From positions 922,001 to 986,000 of the forward strand of contig JAOTOM010005182.1 in the NCBI GenBank assembly GCA_034440615.1: 64,000 nucleotides of DNA. Direction: 5' to 3'. Shown piece by piece: positions 11,154 to 26,149 of the stretch (its first letter is position 1; each line of letters begins with the position of its first letter). Source of the DNA: Ashinkailepas kermadecensis. Its lineage: Eukaryota > Arthropoda > Thecostraca > Neolepadidae. The translations under genes were made by a program, and so were the position numbers. The notes beneath the pieces were generated by a model. That model was given only the letters and a program-made list of their open reading frames with translations. It was not told the DNA's origin and ran no database searches.

Positions 11154-11228
11154 CCCACATGTTCGTTTGAACTCGCTGAGCTGGTTGGATGCCTTGCACC
11201 GGTGAGCCATGGCAAAGGATGTCTTGAC
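11154..11228 (-). CDS. Cat: Catalase exon 1 (first coding exon)
   Basis: The exon starts after a good acceptor (GTGTTTCAG, exon from 11228), so at least one 5' untranslated exon lies further upstream. The ATG at 11210 has a favourable context (GCCATGG) and opens MAHRCKASNQLSEFKRTCG, resembling the short N-terminal segment with the ASNQL word seen in many animal catalases. The donor is GGG before GTAAGT, in phase 0. Together the five exons encode 289 residues, roughly 55-60 per cent of a usual catalase of about 500 residues. No promoter could be assigned. Confidence 0.85.
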
Positions 11229-12561
11229 CTGAAACACAAAGTGATGTTAGTGCATACTTGTGCATTGAATACTAAGCAGTATAACAATGGCATGGCCATG
11301 GCCCCATCATGGAAGTGTGATATGAATGCGCTACATGCTTCAGGGCCACACTGAGCAGCTTAACATTATGCAGATGGGTGATGTGGAGGCAATTTGTTGT
11401 TTAACAATTTGTTGTTTGTTGTCTAACCGATTTGTTTCTTTATGGAGGCAAATGTGTGTAAAACTCATTCTCTCTTTAAAACACCATACCAGAAAATCAC
11501 GGGCTTAAGGCAAGCGCCTTTCCTACGTAAACACATCTTTCACATCAAATGAATAAAAATGCACACACAACACGCATGATTAAAGCACAAACAACCTCCC
11601 GCACTCCACACCCTGTTATTTCAAACCGCATGGGATACTGAACGTCGCTTAATATACTCTGTACTCAACCACGGTTTTATTAGTTATGTTAAGGGCCGTG
11701 CACTGAACGTCCGTCAAATCGGGGCCCTCCAATATCGTTTTGCAACCGGTGACGTCACATGGGCTGGGCAATTGCTCAGTCCGGTTGGCGCTCCAGCCAA
11801 ACTTCCGTGTTTTTCACACGACATTTCTGATCTTAAATACCATCAAAATGGGACAAAATCGGGTTCATTTGAAAGCTTGAAGATGTTTTTCCACGAATAT
11901 GAGCCTTATTTTTCCCTAGCATTATGGCTTTTTGCTTGTACACGCGCTAACTGCATTCATGTCGAGCGCCACAGGAATCGCGCGGTGCCACGGGTAGTAG
12001 CAGTATGATGAGACAGGCCAACTGAAGGTTGGCCTGTCTCATCATAGGAGGGGAAGGAGGGTCGGCTGGGAAGGAGGGGTAGGAGCAAGTAAGAGATAAC
12101 TGTTGCAACATAATTCCTCCCAACTCGGTGCAGGGGCGTAAACAAGGGTGGGGGCACTGGGGGCATGTGCCTCCCATGGGAATATGGTAACCCTCCGGCC
12201 AGGAAAAGGCGCCAACATTATATTTCGGCTACCGGCGGAGGTACCGAGACTGGTTCGAATGTCACGCCATTATCACCCATGTGCAGATACGGAACCTGCA
12301 GCTGGTTTTCAGGATTGTTTTCCATTTTGCATTCATATGCGTCTAGACCAGGGGTGTTCTTGGATATATTTTTTTAGGGGCAAATGCCCCCTCAGTGTTG
12401 GCTCTGTCCCCCAATAATTTAGACTTTAAACATGGGGTACCATGGAACATGCGTCCCATCGATGTGGCGTTTCTTATTAACTTGTATTTATATGCATTTA
12501 TTTATATGTATTTATATGTATTTATTTATATGTATTTATTTATATGTATTTATATGTATTT

Positions 12562-12564
<3 letters not shown>
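11229..12564. other. DNA upstream of catalase exon 1
   Basis: This should contain the remainder of the 5' untranslated intron and possibly the promoter, but no TATA box or untranslated exon could be pinned down. A short palindrome at 12005-12042 (GATGAGACAGGCCAAC, a short gap, then its reverse complement) is visible. ATTTA-rich words at 12485-12560 grade into the TA tract. Confidence 0.45.

Positions 12565-12639
<75 letters not shown>
12565..12639. repeat. (TA)n tract
   Basis: About 75 bp of uninterrupted TA, bounding the left inverted arm of the Penelope-like element. Confidence 0.98.
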
Positions 12640-12640
<1 letters not shown>

Positions 12641-12642
<2 letters not shown>

Positions 12643-13139
12643 TGCTGAATTGAATGCGACAGCGTTCACTGCAATTTATCTTCTTCTTAGTTATGCTTTC
12701 TAGTTTTCGAACGCATGATCTATGATTATTTGTAAGATTATATCAAATATCCCCAAGCGGTGCAATGATTAACACGGCTGTTATTATGTAAATAGTATAG
12801 GAAGTCAGCATCTATGTGAAACAAGTCGTGATTCGAAGTTACTATATTTTGTCGACGTTTCAACCAGCCTTGACCATCTTCAGAACTGACACAGTACGAA
12901 TCACGTAGATGTAATGCAAGCATGAAAAGATTAAGTGATGACACATACAGTTTCAATTACAACACTTCCTATTATGAAGGCACTCGTAAAATCAAAAGGG
13001 AACGTATATGAATATTCCGTGAAATACGCTCATAAGGCATACAATGGCCACAATACAGGTTACACAACACACAGTGCGCAATACGTATGATAAACAGAGC
13101 ACACCGCAAGCATTAAGAACACTCATGCGGGCGGTAGGT
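12641..13139. repeat. Left inverted arm of Penelope-like element
   Basis: About 500 bp whose reverse complement lies at 14386-14880, with substitutions and small gaps. Landmarks are CGAACGCATGATCTATGATT at the outer part, TTTGTCGACGTTTCAACCAG in the middle, and AACACTCATGCGGGCGGTAG at the inner end. The segment from TGTAAGATTATATAAAATAT at 13139-13206 is a direct copy of about 12733-12800, giving a partial tandem copy before the coding part. Confidence 0.85.
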
Positions 13140-13204
13140 GTAAGATTATATAAAATATCCCCAAGCAGTGCAATGATTAACACGGCTGTTATTATGTAAA
13201 TAGT

Positions 13205-14359
13205 ATGCCCCAATGCCCCAAGTTGCCCAGAAATGTCCTACATGAAATGTTGTGCGCCTGCACCATGGAAGTGTCCTTCCGCTATCCAGAAGGTAACCTT
13301 TACCAGCAGATTAACGGCGTGGCCATGGGCTCCCCTCTAGGTGTGGTATTCGCGCAAGCCTACATGAGCTATGTTGAAGGAAAAGTACTGCATGAAGACT
13401 CCGTCCGACCGTTCATGTACTATAGGTATGTAGATGACATTTTCGTTGATGTGAGCAGTGTTGATGATCTCCATGCTCTGAAAGTTAAATTCGAGACAGA
13501 ATCTGGACTAGGATTTACCATAGAACTTAATGTCAGTAATAGGCTTCCTTTTTGGACCTCATGATCGATGCTCGTGGTGAAACATTCCAAACTGACGTAT
13601 ACGTAAAGCCTACAAACCTAGGACGATGCATGAACGGCGAAGGCGATCGTAGTGATAGCTACAGGCGTGGTATGATCCGAGCGTACGTGAGGAGAGCGAT
13701 CAAATATTGTTCCTCGTGGCACCTCGTTCACCGCGAGCTCTCCCGCGTACGTCAGCTGGTCGTGAATAACGGGTATAGCAATACCGATTTTGACGAAATA
13801 TCCCATGACATGATACACAAGCACATCACTCATGCCGACTTCAGACAAGCTCCTCATGACACCAGCAAATGCATCACTGTCCACTGCAAAAACACGATCA
13901 CCCCTGCATGGAGGAAGGATGAAAAGACAATACGCGACATTGTCTTGAAAAACACCACACCTGTCCAGCATGATCACAATATTCGCTTCGTTGTTTACTA
14001 CCAGACACCAAAAACAGCATCCCTCGGTCTACGCAACAACACCTTCAAACCAACCACATTGCAACAGACCGACGTTGTATATCATTTAAAGTGCACTACC
14101 GGGGACTGCGAAACCCGTAAAGTATACTACATCGGTCACACAACTACTACACTAAGCCGCCGCCTCACCATGCAACTCCAGGATGGTGGCCCCAAAAAGT
14201 CATCTTTCGACAGAGCACAGCACGCATCTCACCAGACACCTACTCACAGCTAACACTACCATCCTGCTACACTGTCGTGATCAGCGGCGCCTGGCGGCAG
14301 CTGAAACCATCTACATCCGTGAGACAGCTCCCACCATCAATGCACATACAAAGGCATAA
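13205..14359 (+). pseudogene. Penelope-like element: RT and GIY-YIG endonuclease, frameshifted
   Basis: The first part encodes the C-terminal half of a reverse transcriptase with INGVAMGSPLGVVFAQAYMS and the catalytic YRYVDDIF. The second part carries DARGETFQTDVYVKPTN and ends with a GIY-YIG endonuclease signature (VVYHLKC, GDCETRKVYYIGHTTTTLSR). That combination is diagnostic of Penelope-like retroelements. One base is missing in a T run near 13550, which shifts LPF-LD out of frame. A second shift near 14195 separates the last 50 residues (HCRDQRRLAAAETIYIRETA, stop at 14357-14359). The N-terminal half of the polymerase is absent. The copy is dead, but the reading frames are otherwise well preserved. 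Confidence 0.93.
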
Positions 14360-14385
14360 ACGCATCTACCTTTATATGACAGACA

Positions 14386-14880
14386 CCTACCGCCTGCATG
14401 AGTGTTCTTAATGCTTGCGGTGTGCTCTGTTTATCATAGGTAATGTGCACTGTGTGTTGTGTAACCTGTATTGTGGCCATGGTATGCCTGATGAGCGTAT
14501 TTCACAGAATATTCATACACGTTCCCTTTTGATTTTGCGCGTGCCTTCAGAATAGGAAGTGTTGTAATTGAAACTGTATGTATCATCACTTAACCTTTTC
14601 ATGCTTGCATTACACCTACGTGATTCGTACTGTTAGTTCTGAAGATGGTCAAGGCTGGTTGAAACGTCGACAAAATATAGTGCTTCGAATCACGACTTGT
14701 TTCACATAGATGCTGACTTCCTATACTATTTACATAATAACAGCCGTGTTAATCATTGCACCGCTTGGGGATATTTTATATAATCTTACCAATAATCATA
14801 GATCATGCGTTCGAAAACTAGAAAGCATAACTAAGAAGAAGATAAATGCAGAGAACGCTATCGCATTCAATTCAGTATGT
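14386..14880. repeat. Right inverted arm of Penelope-like element
   Basis: Reverse-complement partner of 12641-13139, ending against a second (TA)n tract. Penelope-like elements are known to carry long terminal-repeat-like flanks in direct or inverted arrangement, so this fits the family. Confidence 0.85.
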
Positions 14881-14909
14881 ATAAAAGAAAACCTGCTCCC
14901 AAAATATTC

Positions 14910-15123
<214 letters not shown>

Positions 15124-16327
15124 GCCGGCCATTTCGAAAGCATTTCAACAGGAGGGAGAGGTTTGAAATCCACTGACTTCCGAATGATGGTGATAGGTTT
15201 GGCACTTTGCAGCGCCAAATTAGGCTGTTCCTACTCATCGTAGCATAAAATAATAATGGGTACTTATTAGAAATACTGGTCCAAATCCGGCGATTATTTG
15301 TATGAGTGTTGCTTGAGCCACCTCGAAATCCGTTTGCCCCCACATGCAAATACTAGGTACGCCACTGTGCACGCTACTCTATCTGGGATGCGTGAACTTT
15401 TAGCCTTAATCACTGAAAGGGGCTTAGACCCTTTCAACAAGAGGGGTTTAGACCTCAAATGTAAAATCCAGCCCATGAAATATAGGCGATTCTGTTGTTG
15501 GGGAAGGTGGTGTGAACAGTAGGAGCAGTTCCTCCCACAACCTCAAAACACTGCAGCTTAAGGCTGTGGATTCCTTGTTTTTTTTTCCAAACGAACATTT
15601 GGAGACGTATAAATAAACAACTTGACTTTTATCCTGCACTAGCCTTGAAAGCCTGTCCATAGCACTCACCATGAGTGTATCCCAGAGTGAGGCCACAAGG
15701 TGACCAACCCCGTCCCTGAACTGATGAAAGTTCAATTGAAAGTGACCTGAAATTGAATATCCAGTGTACTGAAGCTTATAACATTGGTATGAGTACATAC
15801 AGACAAGTGTCAGCCCCCTTTCCACACCATTTTAGAATAAGAGAAGACCACAAATATAATTAATGCTGTTGTCCAACATTGCTACCAGGTATTCCTACCA
15901 AATGCTGAAATTATTTGCTATTTCGGAAATTTTTTTCCTTATTTGTCATGAAAAGAGGTAGCTTAACACGCGCACTGGAGGGGGGGGGGAGAAATCCGCC
16001 CCCATCCTTCCGATTTTTCGTACATAACTCCAGATTTTACCGGTCCATATACGTCATTTTTTGCGTACCTGCTTAGAAATGAACGGCGCGTCGTTTAAAG
16101 TAAGAAAAATGGAAATCGGCGGAAAATTTTTCGAGTTAGGGGCAGTGGCGTAGCCACGAAATTCTTCCAGGGGGCGGGGGGGGCAAGGTCGAAAGGGGGC
16201 CTCCTGTTCCCCGAAAGGGGGCCTCCATTGTGTCAGGGTCTCATATTGTTTTTAGGCTCTTACTATGGTTCGAGAATGGGGAACATGATTTTATATTGGT
16301 GCTTTGTTTGTTCTTTGCATGGTCCAT
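15124..16327. other. Intergenic DNA without recognised genes
   Basis: AT-rich. A CCTCGAAATCCGTTTGCCCC word near 15330 has a reverse-complement relative (GGGGGCAAACGGATTTGCAG) near 23020, suggesting a dispersed repeat. There are G runs at 15980 and 16175. Confidence 0.4.
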
Positions 16328-17899
16328 TGTAGGGCGGCGAGGTCGGGGGCGGCGTCGGTGTGGGTGGAGAGGGGGATGGATGGGGGGGGGGAGGGGTTGG
16401 TAGGGGTGTGTTCGGAAGGAAGGGAGGGGGAGGGGTGGTCTGGTCATGTCTTGGTAGGGGAAAGGGGGGGGGGTAATAGGGGTTGGTCTCGTCATGTCTT
16501 GGTAGGGGAAAGGGGGAGGGGTAATAGGTATTTGAGGGGGATTGGATATTAGGAATTGGTAGGGGTGTGGTTCGGTCTGAGTGGTCTGAGTGGTTGGTCT
16601 TGAGTGGTTGGTCTGAGTAGCAATCGTCTGAGTTTGGAGTAGTTGGTCTTAGTAGCAGTCGTCTGAGTTTGGAGTAGTTGGTCTTGTCGCTGTCGGAGGC
16701 GTTTGTGTTATTGGGGTCTTGATCTACTGCGGTGCGCCCATGAGACAGTTGTTTCCGCCGGCGCCGGCCGCCGGCCGGCGGCCATGTTTGCTCCGCTCAC
16801 GGACGCTGGGCGGGTTCTCCCCGACCCGTGCCGATCTCGTTTCCGGTGGGCTGGCTCCCGGCCGGTGCGGCCCACGGAGAGCGGTGACCCGCGAGTCCAC
16901 GCTGCAGTATGAGCTGTCATCATATGTCATATCATCATGTCTTCGTATAGTCATCTTGGCGGCGCCCCGTAACTCGTTATCCTAACACAAATTTATATGG
17001 CGAGACCAAGTTTCTCACTGCACTACTTACATTCGTGAGTGAACCTAGCTTGGTTGTGGCGCCAGGGAAGGATAGAGGAACCGCGTGGTTGGAGAGACTT
17101 AGGGGGTGTGGTCTTAAGAGGACATTGGAATGAGCGGACATTGGAGTTGGAAATGCGTCCGTCACCGGCACTCGTCCAGCTTCGGGGCCCTCTTTAGTGT
17201 TAAAGTCCCCCTTGTTTCCCTCCATGTGCTCCACCAGCAATGCTCCCACGGGTCACCGAATTGGCAAATTGAGGGCCTAGGTAATTATCCTGTGCCAAAT
17301 TTTGACAACGATGGGTTTCTGACAGCTGCATGCACACGTCGTGTCCCAAACAGCCCCCACTGGTCCTTAAGTACCCTTAGCTAGGTCATGCACACTTACA
17401 TTCCCTTCCATTCCGAACGTTCGCTCCATAAATGACAAATGTAAATGTTTGGCCCGAGATTTTCCCTTCCAGTGGTATGTGCGCATTCAGCAAGTCTTAC
17501 TTTCTCTGATCGCTGCTTAGGGCTTGATCTGGGGTATGATATACTATTCCCCGCTGATCGCTGCTTAGGGGTATGATATACTATTCCCGTTACTGCCTTC
17601 AAGGCTCGATGACACTGGGCTGCGACATTCCGTTAGTTTCTGATGGTCTTATGTCTGGGCTTGGGTAATAATGGCCGACATACCTACAATTTAAATGAGT
17701 CAACGCCTTGCCAGGACTTGCATGCTCGAACTTGCGATCGGCGGGCACCCCCACAGGTGGTCCTGGGCCACAAATCGGTCGGGATGGCACCCTATCGTCT
17801 TTCTAACCTATCCTGCCCGGGGTCATATAGGGAGCCCCACAAATCCCCTGCCTATCCTTTCCTTGGGGGCTTACGGAACGCCAAACTTCATCTTCCCAT
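16328..17899. repeat. Left arm of 5.8-kb inverted-repeat structure
   Basis: About 1.57 kb with its reverse complement at 20592-22155 at very high identity; for example, the translations at 17396-17602 and 20884-21090 differ by a single residue. It includes a GGCCGCCGGCCGGCGGCC-type palindrome near 16770. The outer end begins TGTAGGGCG on both sides. I see no target-site duplication immediately outside. Confidence 0.92.
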
Positions 17900-20591
<2,692 letters not shown>

Positions 20592-22155
20592 AGATGAAGT
20601 TTGGCGTTCCGTAAGCCCCCAAGGATAGGACAGGTAGGGGATTTGTGGGTCTCCCTATATGACCCCGGGCAGGATAGGTTAGAAAGACGATAGGGGGACC
20701 ATCCCCACCGTTTTGTGGTCTATGACCACCTGTGGGGGTGCCCGCCGATCCCACGTTCGAGCATGCAAGTCCTGGCAAGGCGTTGACTCATTTAAAGTGT
20801 AGGTATGTCGGCCATTATTACCCAAGCCCAGACATAAGACCATCAGAAACTAACGGAATGTCGCAGCCCAGTGTCATCGAGCCTTGAAGGCAGTAACGGG
20901 AATAGTATATCATACCCCTAAGCAGCGATCAGCGGGGAATAGTATATCATACCCCAAATCAAGCCCTAAGCAGCGATCAGAGAAAGTAAGACTTGCTGAA
21001 TGCGCACATACCACTGGAAGGGAAAATCTCGGGCCAAACATTTACATTTGTCATTTATGGAGCGAACGTTCGGAATGGAAGGGAATGAATGTAAGTGTGC
21101 ATGACCTAGCTAAGGGTACTTAAGGACCAGTGGGGGCTGTTTGGGACACGACGTGTGCATGCAGCTGTCAGAAACCCATCGTTGTCAAAATTTGACACAG
21201 GATAATTACCTAGGCCCTCAATTTGCCAGTTCGGTGACCCGTGGGAGCATTGCTGGTGGAGGACATGGAGAGAAACAAGGGTGACTTTAACACTAAAGAG
21301 GGCCCCGAAGCTGGACGAGGGCCGGTGACGGACGCATTTCCAACTCCAATGTCCGCCCATTCCAATGTCCTCTTAAGACCACACCCCCTAAGTCTCTCCA
21401 ACCACGCGGTTCCTCTATCCTTCCCTGGCGCCACAACCAAGCTAGGTTCACTCACGAATGTAAGTAGTGCAGTGAGAAACTTGGCCTCGCCATATAAATT
21501 TGTGTTAGGATAACGAGTTACGGGGCGCCGCCAAGATGACTATACGAAGACATGATGATATGACATATGATGACAGCCCATACCGCAGCGTGGACTCGCG
21601 GGTCACCGCTCTCCGTGGGCCGCACCGGCCGGGAGCCAGCCCATCGGAAACGAGATCGGCACGGGTCGGGGAGAACCCGCCCAGCATCCGTGAGCGTAGC
21701 AAACATGGCCGCCGGCCGGCGGCCGTGCGGAAACAACTGTCTCAAGGGCGCACCGCAGTGGAGTAAGACCCCAATAACACAAACGCCTCCGACAGCGACA
21801 AGACCAACTGTTCCAAACTCAGACGACTGCTACTAAGACCAACTACTCCAAACTCAGACGATTGCTACTCAGACCAACCACTCAAGACCAACCACTCAGA
21901 CCACTGAGACCGAACCACATCCCTACCAATTCCTAATATCCAATCCCCCTCAAATACCTATTACCCCCTCCCCCTTTCCCCTACCAAGACATGACGAGAC
22001 CAACTCCTATTCCCCCCCCCCCCCCTTTTCCCCTACAAAGACATTACCAGACCACCCCTCCCCTCCCTTCCGAACACACCCCTACCAACCCCTCCCCCAT
22101 CCATCCCCCTCTCCACCCACACCGACCCCGCCCCCGACCTTGACGCCCTACAGCA
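20592..22155. repeat. Right arm of 5.8-kb inverted-repeat structure
   Basis: Reverse complement of 16328-17899. Differences from the left arm include small indels in the GC-rich palindrome near 21715 and in the C-rich outer 300 bases. Confidence 0.92.
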
Positions 22156-23189
22156 TCATTTACTCAAGACGCAATAGCACTAATCATTTTCGCTGAAAAT
22201 TGGGCCATACCAGGGTGTAAATAAGTAATATTTGGATAAATACGCAAGTGCCAAAACAAACCAACGTCTCAATGCTTTCTCAAATCTTCCCGCTGGCATC
22301 TAGATTGCAGCGAGCTGGCGGGGCTCGTGCTAAGCATATCTTATAGATATCTGCCATTGATCAACCCACTTTTAAGTCCTCAAAGTCTAACTGAATATAG
22401 CTAGATTCATCACTACTGTTATTTATTCCCACCAGCTTGATGTCATAAGCAAAGCTTGAACGATCATTTCTCAGTCCTAGGACGACCATTTCGCAAAGGT
22501 GACAACGAGAAGTAGATTGCATTGGCTTTCTGAGCGCCATCTTGGGAATGTGTTTATTTTTATAACATTTGGTGCTGGCTGCAAGGCAACTGTCACACGA
22601 GCTAAAATATATCCTCATCGAATAAATTCACGGCAAGAACAAGCATTGAACAGCAATGCATAAATGACAATGCAAAAATGCAACAATGTCAGTGCATACA
22701 TAATCCAAACCTTCAAATTCCACGCCGTCACGCCCATCGTTTTCGCTGTGCTGTGCCGTTTTGTAAATGACGTTGAGAAGGTATGGAAGCTGGGAAGCTC
22801 TAATCATGCAGGCTGTAATAACAGAAAAGAAGTTTGTTGGAAGAAAATGCATTTAAAAACATCACTCATCCCATTTTATATGGGGCATGGATGTTGTATT
22901 GTATGTTTGTGAGAGGTAATTTGTTCCCTCAATGTTGGCTTTTCCCCATGGGCGTATGTTTCGGAAAATTATTGAGGGACCAGTGGAGTACCTATATTTG
23001 CGTCAAGCAGGAGGGGGCAAACGGATTTGCAGGGGGGGGCACCTACGCCCATTAAAAAGTCCTTGGATTTCGACCGCTATTTTGTCAAAGGTGACATTTC
23101 GAAATAATACAATTAGTTATCAACTAAATTGTCCTTTGGAGGGGCCCAATCTACCACTATGGTTTCTGATTGGTCGGATTTCAACCCTA
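22156..23189. other. Intergenic DNA without recognised genes
   Basis: AT-rich, no coding signal recognised. It ends in a G-rich stretch at 23010-23050. Confidence 0.4.
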
Positions 23190-24040
23190 ACTCCACCACC
23201 CAGTTCTAAGGTTTTCTTTTGGTATCCCTTGATAAGTTACTTCGCACTGCTGAAATTACACCTATACCACAAAACCGAATCGGTATCCCAACAAAATCAA
23301 GCTGGAGCCCTCCAAAAAAAGGTGGGATTCCAACAAATAAATGTCCGAGTCAGGAAAATGGCTCTGGAGCACCGAACATTTTTTTCCAGATGCCTTCAAA
23401 AATTGCGTATGGCACCTAAAAGCATACTGGATCTCGAAAAATCGAGGTGGGATACAAAAACATGGCGCCAGAGGCTCGAAAAATCAGGCCGGGATTCGGA
23501 CTTTAAAAAACCAGACAAGATCCACAAAAATCGCGTTGAGCCCAGAAAGCTGGCGTTCGGTCCCCGGAACCACGCGCCTGGGCGCGATAAGCCGCGTTGG
23601 GACCAAGAAAAATAGCACCGAAGCCCCAAAATCGTACTGGGCCCCACAAATGTGCGTCAGAAGCCCCAAATATACACCGCGGGACCCTAAGAGGACAACG
23701 GTGCCCGAAAATACAACTAACCCTCCAAAGCGCACCGAGTCTCCTAAAAAGCGATAGGGCCTTAAAACATGCGTTGCAGCCCTAAATAAACATACCGGGA
23801 GCTCTAAAAAAAATACACTGCAAGTTCGCAAGGCGCACAGGGGCCATGAGAACGCACAAGGGCCTGAAAAAGAGGCTGGGGCCACAAAAGGTAACATGGT
23901 TCCAGAACGTACAAAACGACCGGGAGCTAAATAAACACATCGGGATCTTCGAAAACGCCCTGGCACGTAAAAATACTCGGTGCACAAAAAAGCAACAAAG
24001 CCCTAAAACGAGCAGGGTTTCGAAGATGTATTAGGCCCAT
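23190..24040. repeat. GC/A-rich ~30-bp degenerate repeats, left arm of inversion
   Basis: Degenerate units of about 25-35 bp contain words such as CCCAAAATCG-ACTGGGCCCC and AAAAATCG. The order of units is repeated in reverse complement at 24540-25290. For example, the TGCGTATGGCACC, CGAGGTGGGATACAAAAACA and GGCGCGATAAGCCG words each have a partner. Confidence 0.8.
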
Positions 24041-24539
24041 GACTTCAATTTAAAATGGATTACCCACCACTTTAAAATACAAAATTTCACAATTTCAGGC
24101 ATTCCAGTTCATAGCACCCGGTCGCCATGACGGCAACGTCAGTGCACGTGCACACCCATCTTTCGTATCGATGCATTCGCCACACTTCGTGCGATGCTAC
24201 GGTTTCTGCTAGGCCTTCTGCGTTTTGCTAATTGCTGCCACATGATAGATTTGCGCCATATTTGACGTGATGGAATGCTTCGTATGGGCGTTCACTGCGA
24301 AAAGTCGATTGATTAATTTCGATCATTAGTTTCCTACTACCCACATTTTCTGGTAGTTATGAAATGCTGTTTCCGCTGAGCTTTGATGCACTTCATATCT
24401 TTGCTGCTATCCTCCCAGATTGGCTACCGAACCGAGGCCCTGCCTCAACGTTCTTTTTTGGACCCGTTGCGTCTTTCTTGGTCTATGAGTGTGTATCATG
24501 GCTCCAATCCATTTTTGTTAGGGGCCTAAAACATTTTCG
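24041..24539. other. Spacer between inverted repeat-array arms
   Basis: About 500 bp of ordinary AT-rich sequence without the 30-bp motif. No gene recognised. Confidence 0.5.
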
Positions 24540-26130
24540 AACCCCGTGCTCGTTTTAGGGTTTGTTGCATTTTTGTGCACCGAGGATTTTTTGACGTTCA
24601 GGGCGTTTTCGAAGATTCCGATGTTTATTTAGCGCCCGGTCTTCTTGTTTGTTTTGGAACCATGTCGCCTTTTGCCGCCCCAGCCACTTTTTCAGGCTCT
24701 TGTGCGTTATCATGACCCCTGTGTGCCTTGAGAGCTTCCGGTGAATTTTTTAGACCTCCCGGTATGTATATTTATGGCTGCAACGCATGTGTTTAAGGCC
24801 CTGTCAATTTTTGTGAGACTCTGTGCGCTTTGTAGGGCCAATTGTATTTTCGGCCCCCGTTGTGGTCTTAGGGTCCCGATGTGTTTATTTTGGGCTTCTG
24901 ACGCACACTTGTGGGGCCCCAGTACAATTTTGGGGCTTCGGTACGATGTTTCTATGTCCCAGAGCGGCTTATCGCGCCCAGGCGCGTGGTTCCGGAGACC
25001 CAACCCTAGTTTTCTGGGCTCAATACGATTTTTGTGAATCTTTTCTAATTTTTTTAAAGTCCGAATCTCGGCCTGATTTCTCGAGCCCTTGGCGCCATGT
25101 TTTTGTATCCCACCTCGATTGTTCGAGATCCGACTTGTTTTTCGGTGCCGTACGCAATTTGTGAAGGCATCTGATAATATGTTCGGTGCTCCAGAACCAT
25201 TTTTTTAACCTGGGCATTTAGTTGTTGGAATCTCTCATTATTTTGGAGGGCTCCAGCTTGATTTTTTCCGAATACCGATCCGGTGTTTGTGGTCACACTG
25301 TGCTTGCGTGTGGCCCTAGACGCCAATTTTTTTAGAGCCTCGACGGGACTACCGATGAGAATTGTGGGTCCCGAGCGCGATATTTGGGGGGCCCGGTTCG
25401 AGTTTGTGGGACGCGTTGCATTTAGCTGTGGCCCCAACGCGATTTTGGCGGTTACTGTTGCAATTTGTCGGACCTCGGAGCGAGTTTTCCGGGGTTCGCC
25501 GTATTTATTTGGAAACCCATACGCGAATTCTGGTGGACCGACGCGAATTTTGGTGGCCCCAGCGCGATTTTTGAGGCCCCGGTACGATTCTTGGGAGCTT
25601 ATCCCTCTCAGGATGGAGGACGCATTTGCCCCTTTGATATAGCACTGCGGCCGCTGAAGGAGTTTTTTTTTGTCCCAGAGTGACATTCCGGTTAAGGATT
25701 GATTTTTGGGGCAGCTGCAACTTTTGGGGCCCCGGCGCAACCTTCTGGGGCTCCAGGGTGATATTCAAGGGCTGCGACGCGACTTTTTTTAGTCCAATGT
25801 GATCTTTTGGGCCCCGACGTCATTTTCTTGGATCCCTAGTGCGAGCTATAGCGGCCTCGACACATTTTGGGGATCCAATGCGTTTTGGGGGCTTTTGGCG
25901 TCATTGTTGGGCCCCCAGAGTGATTTTCCATGTCCGGATTGTTTTTCGTTGCTCCGGCTTCATTTGTTTTGGTCCAAATGAGACTGTTGGGGCACGGTAC
26001 GACCTGTGGTTCCCCTGGCTTAATTTTCGTGGTCCCGGCGTGAATTTTTGGTACCCCAGGCTCAGCGTAATTTGCGAGGGCCCAGGCCGGGTCTTTTGGG
26101 GCCCATATCGTGATTTTAATGTACCCAGAC
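24540..26130. repeat. ~30-bp degenerate repeats, right arm and extension
   Basis: Reverse-complement partner of 23190-24040 up to about 25290. It then continues as the same kind of unit (GGGGCCCC-GCGCGATTTT-GG) to about 26130. Copies are well diverged, so the array is old. Confidence 0.75.
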
Positions 26131-26149
26131 ACGACTCCTACTATTACCT

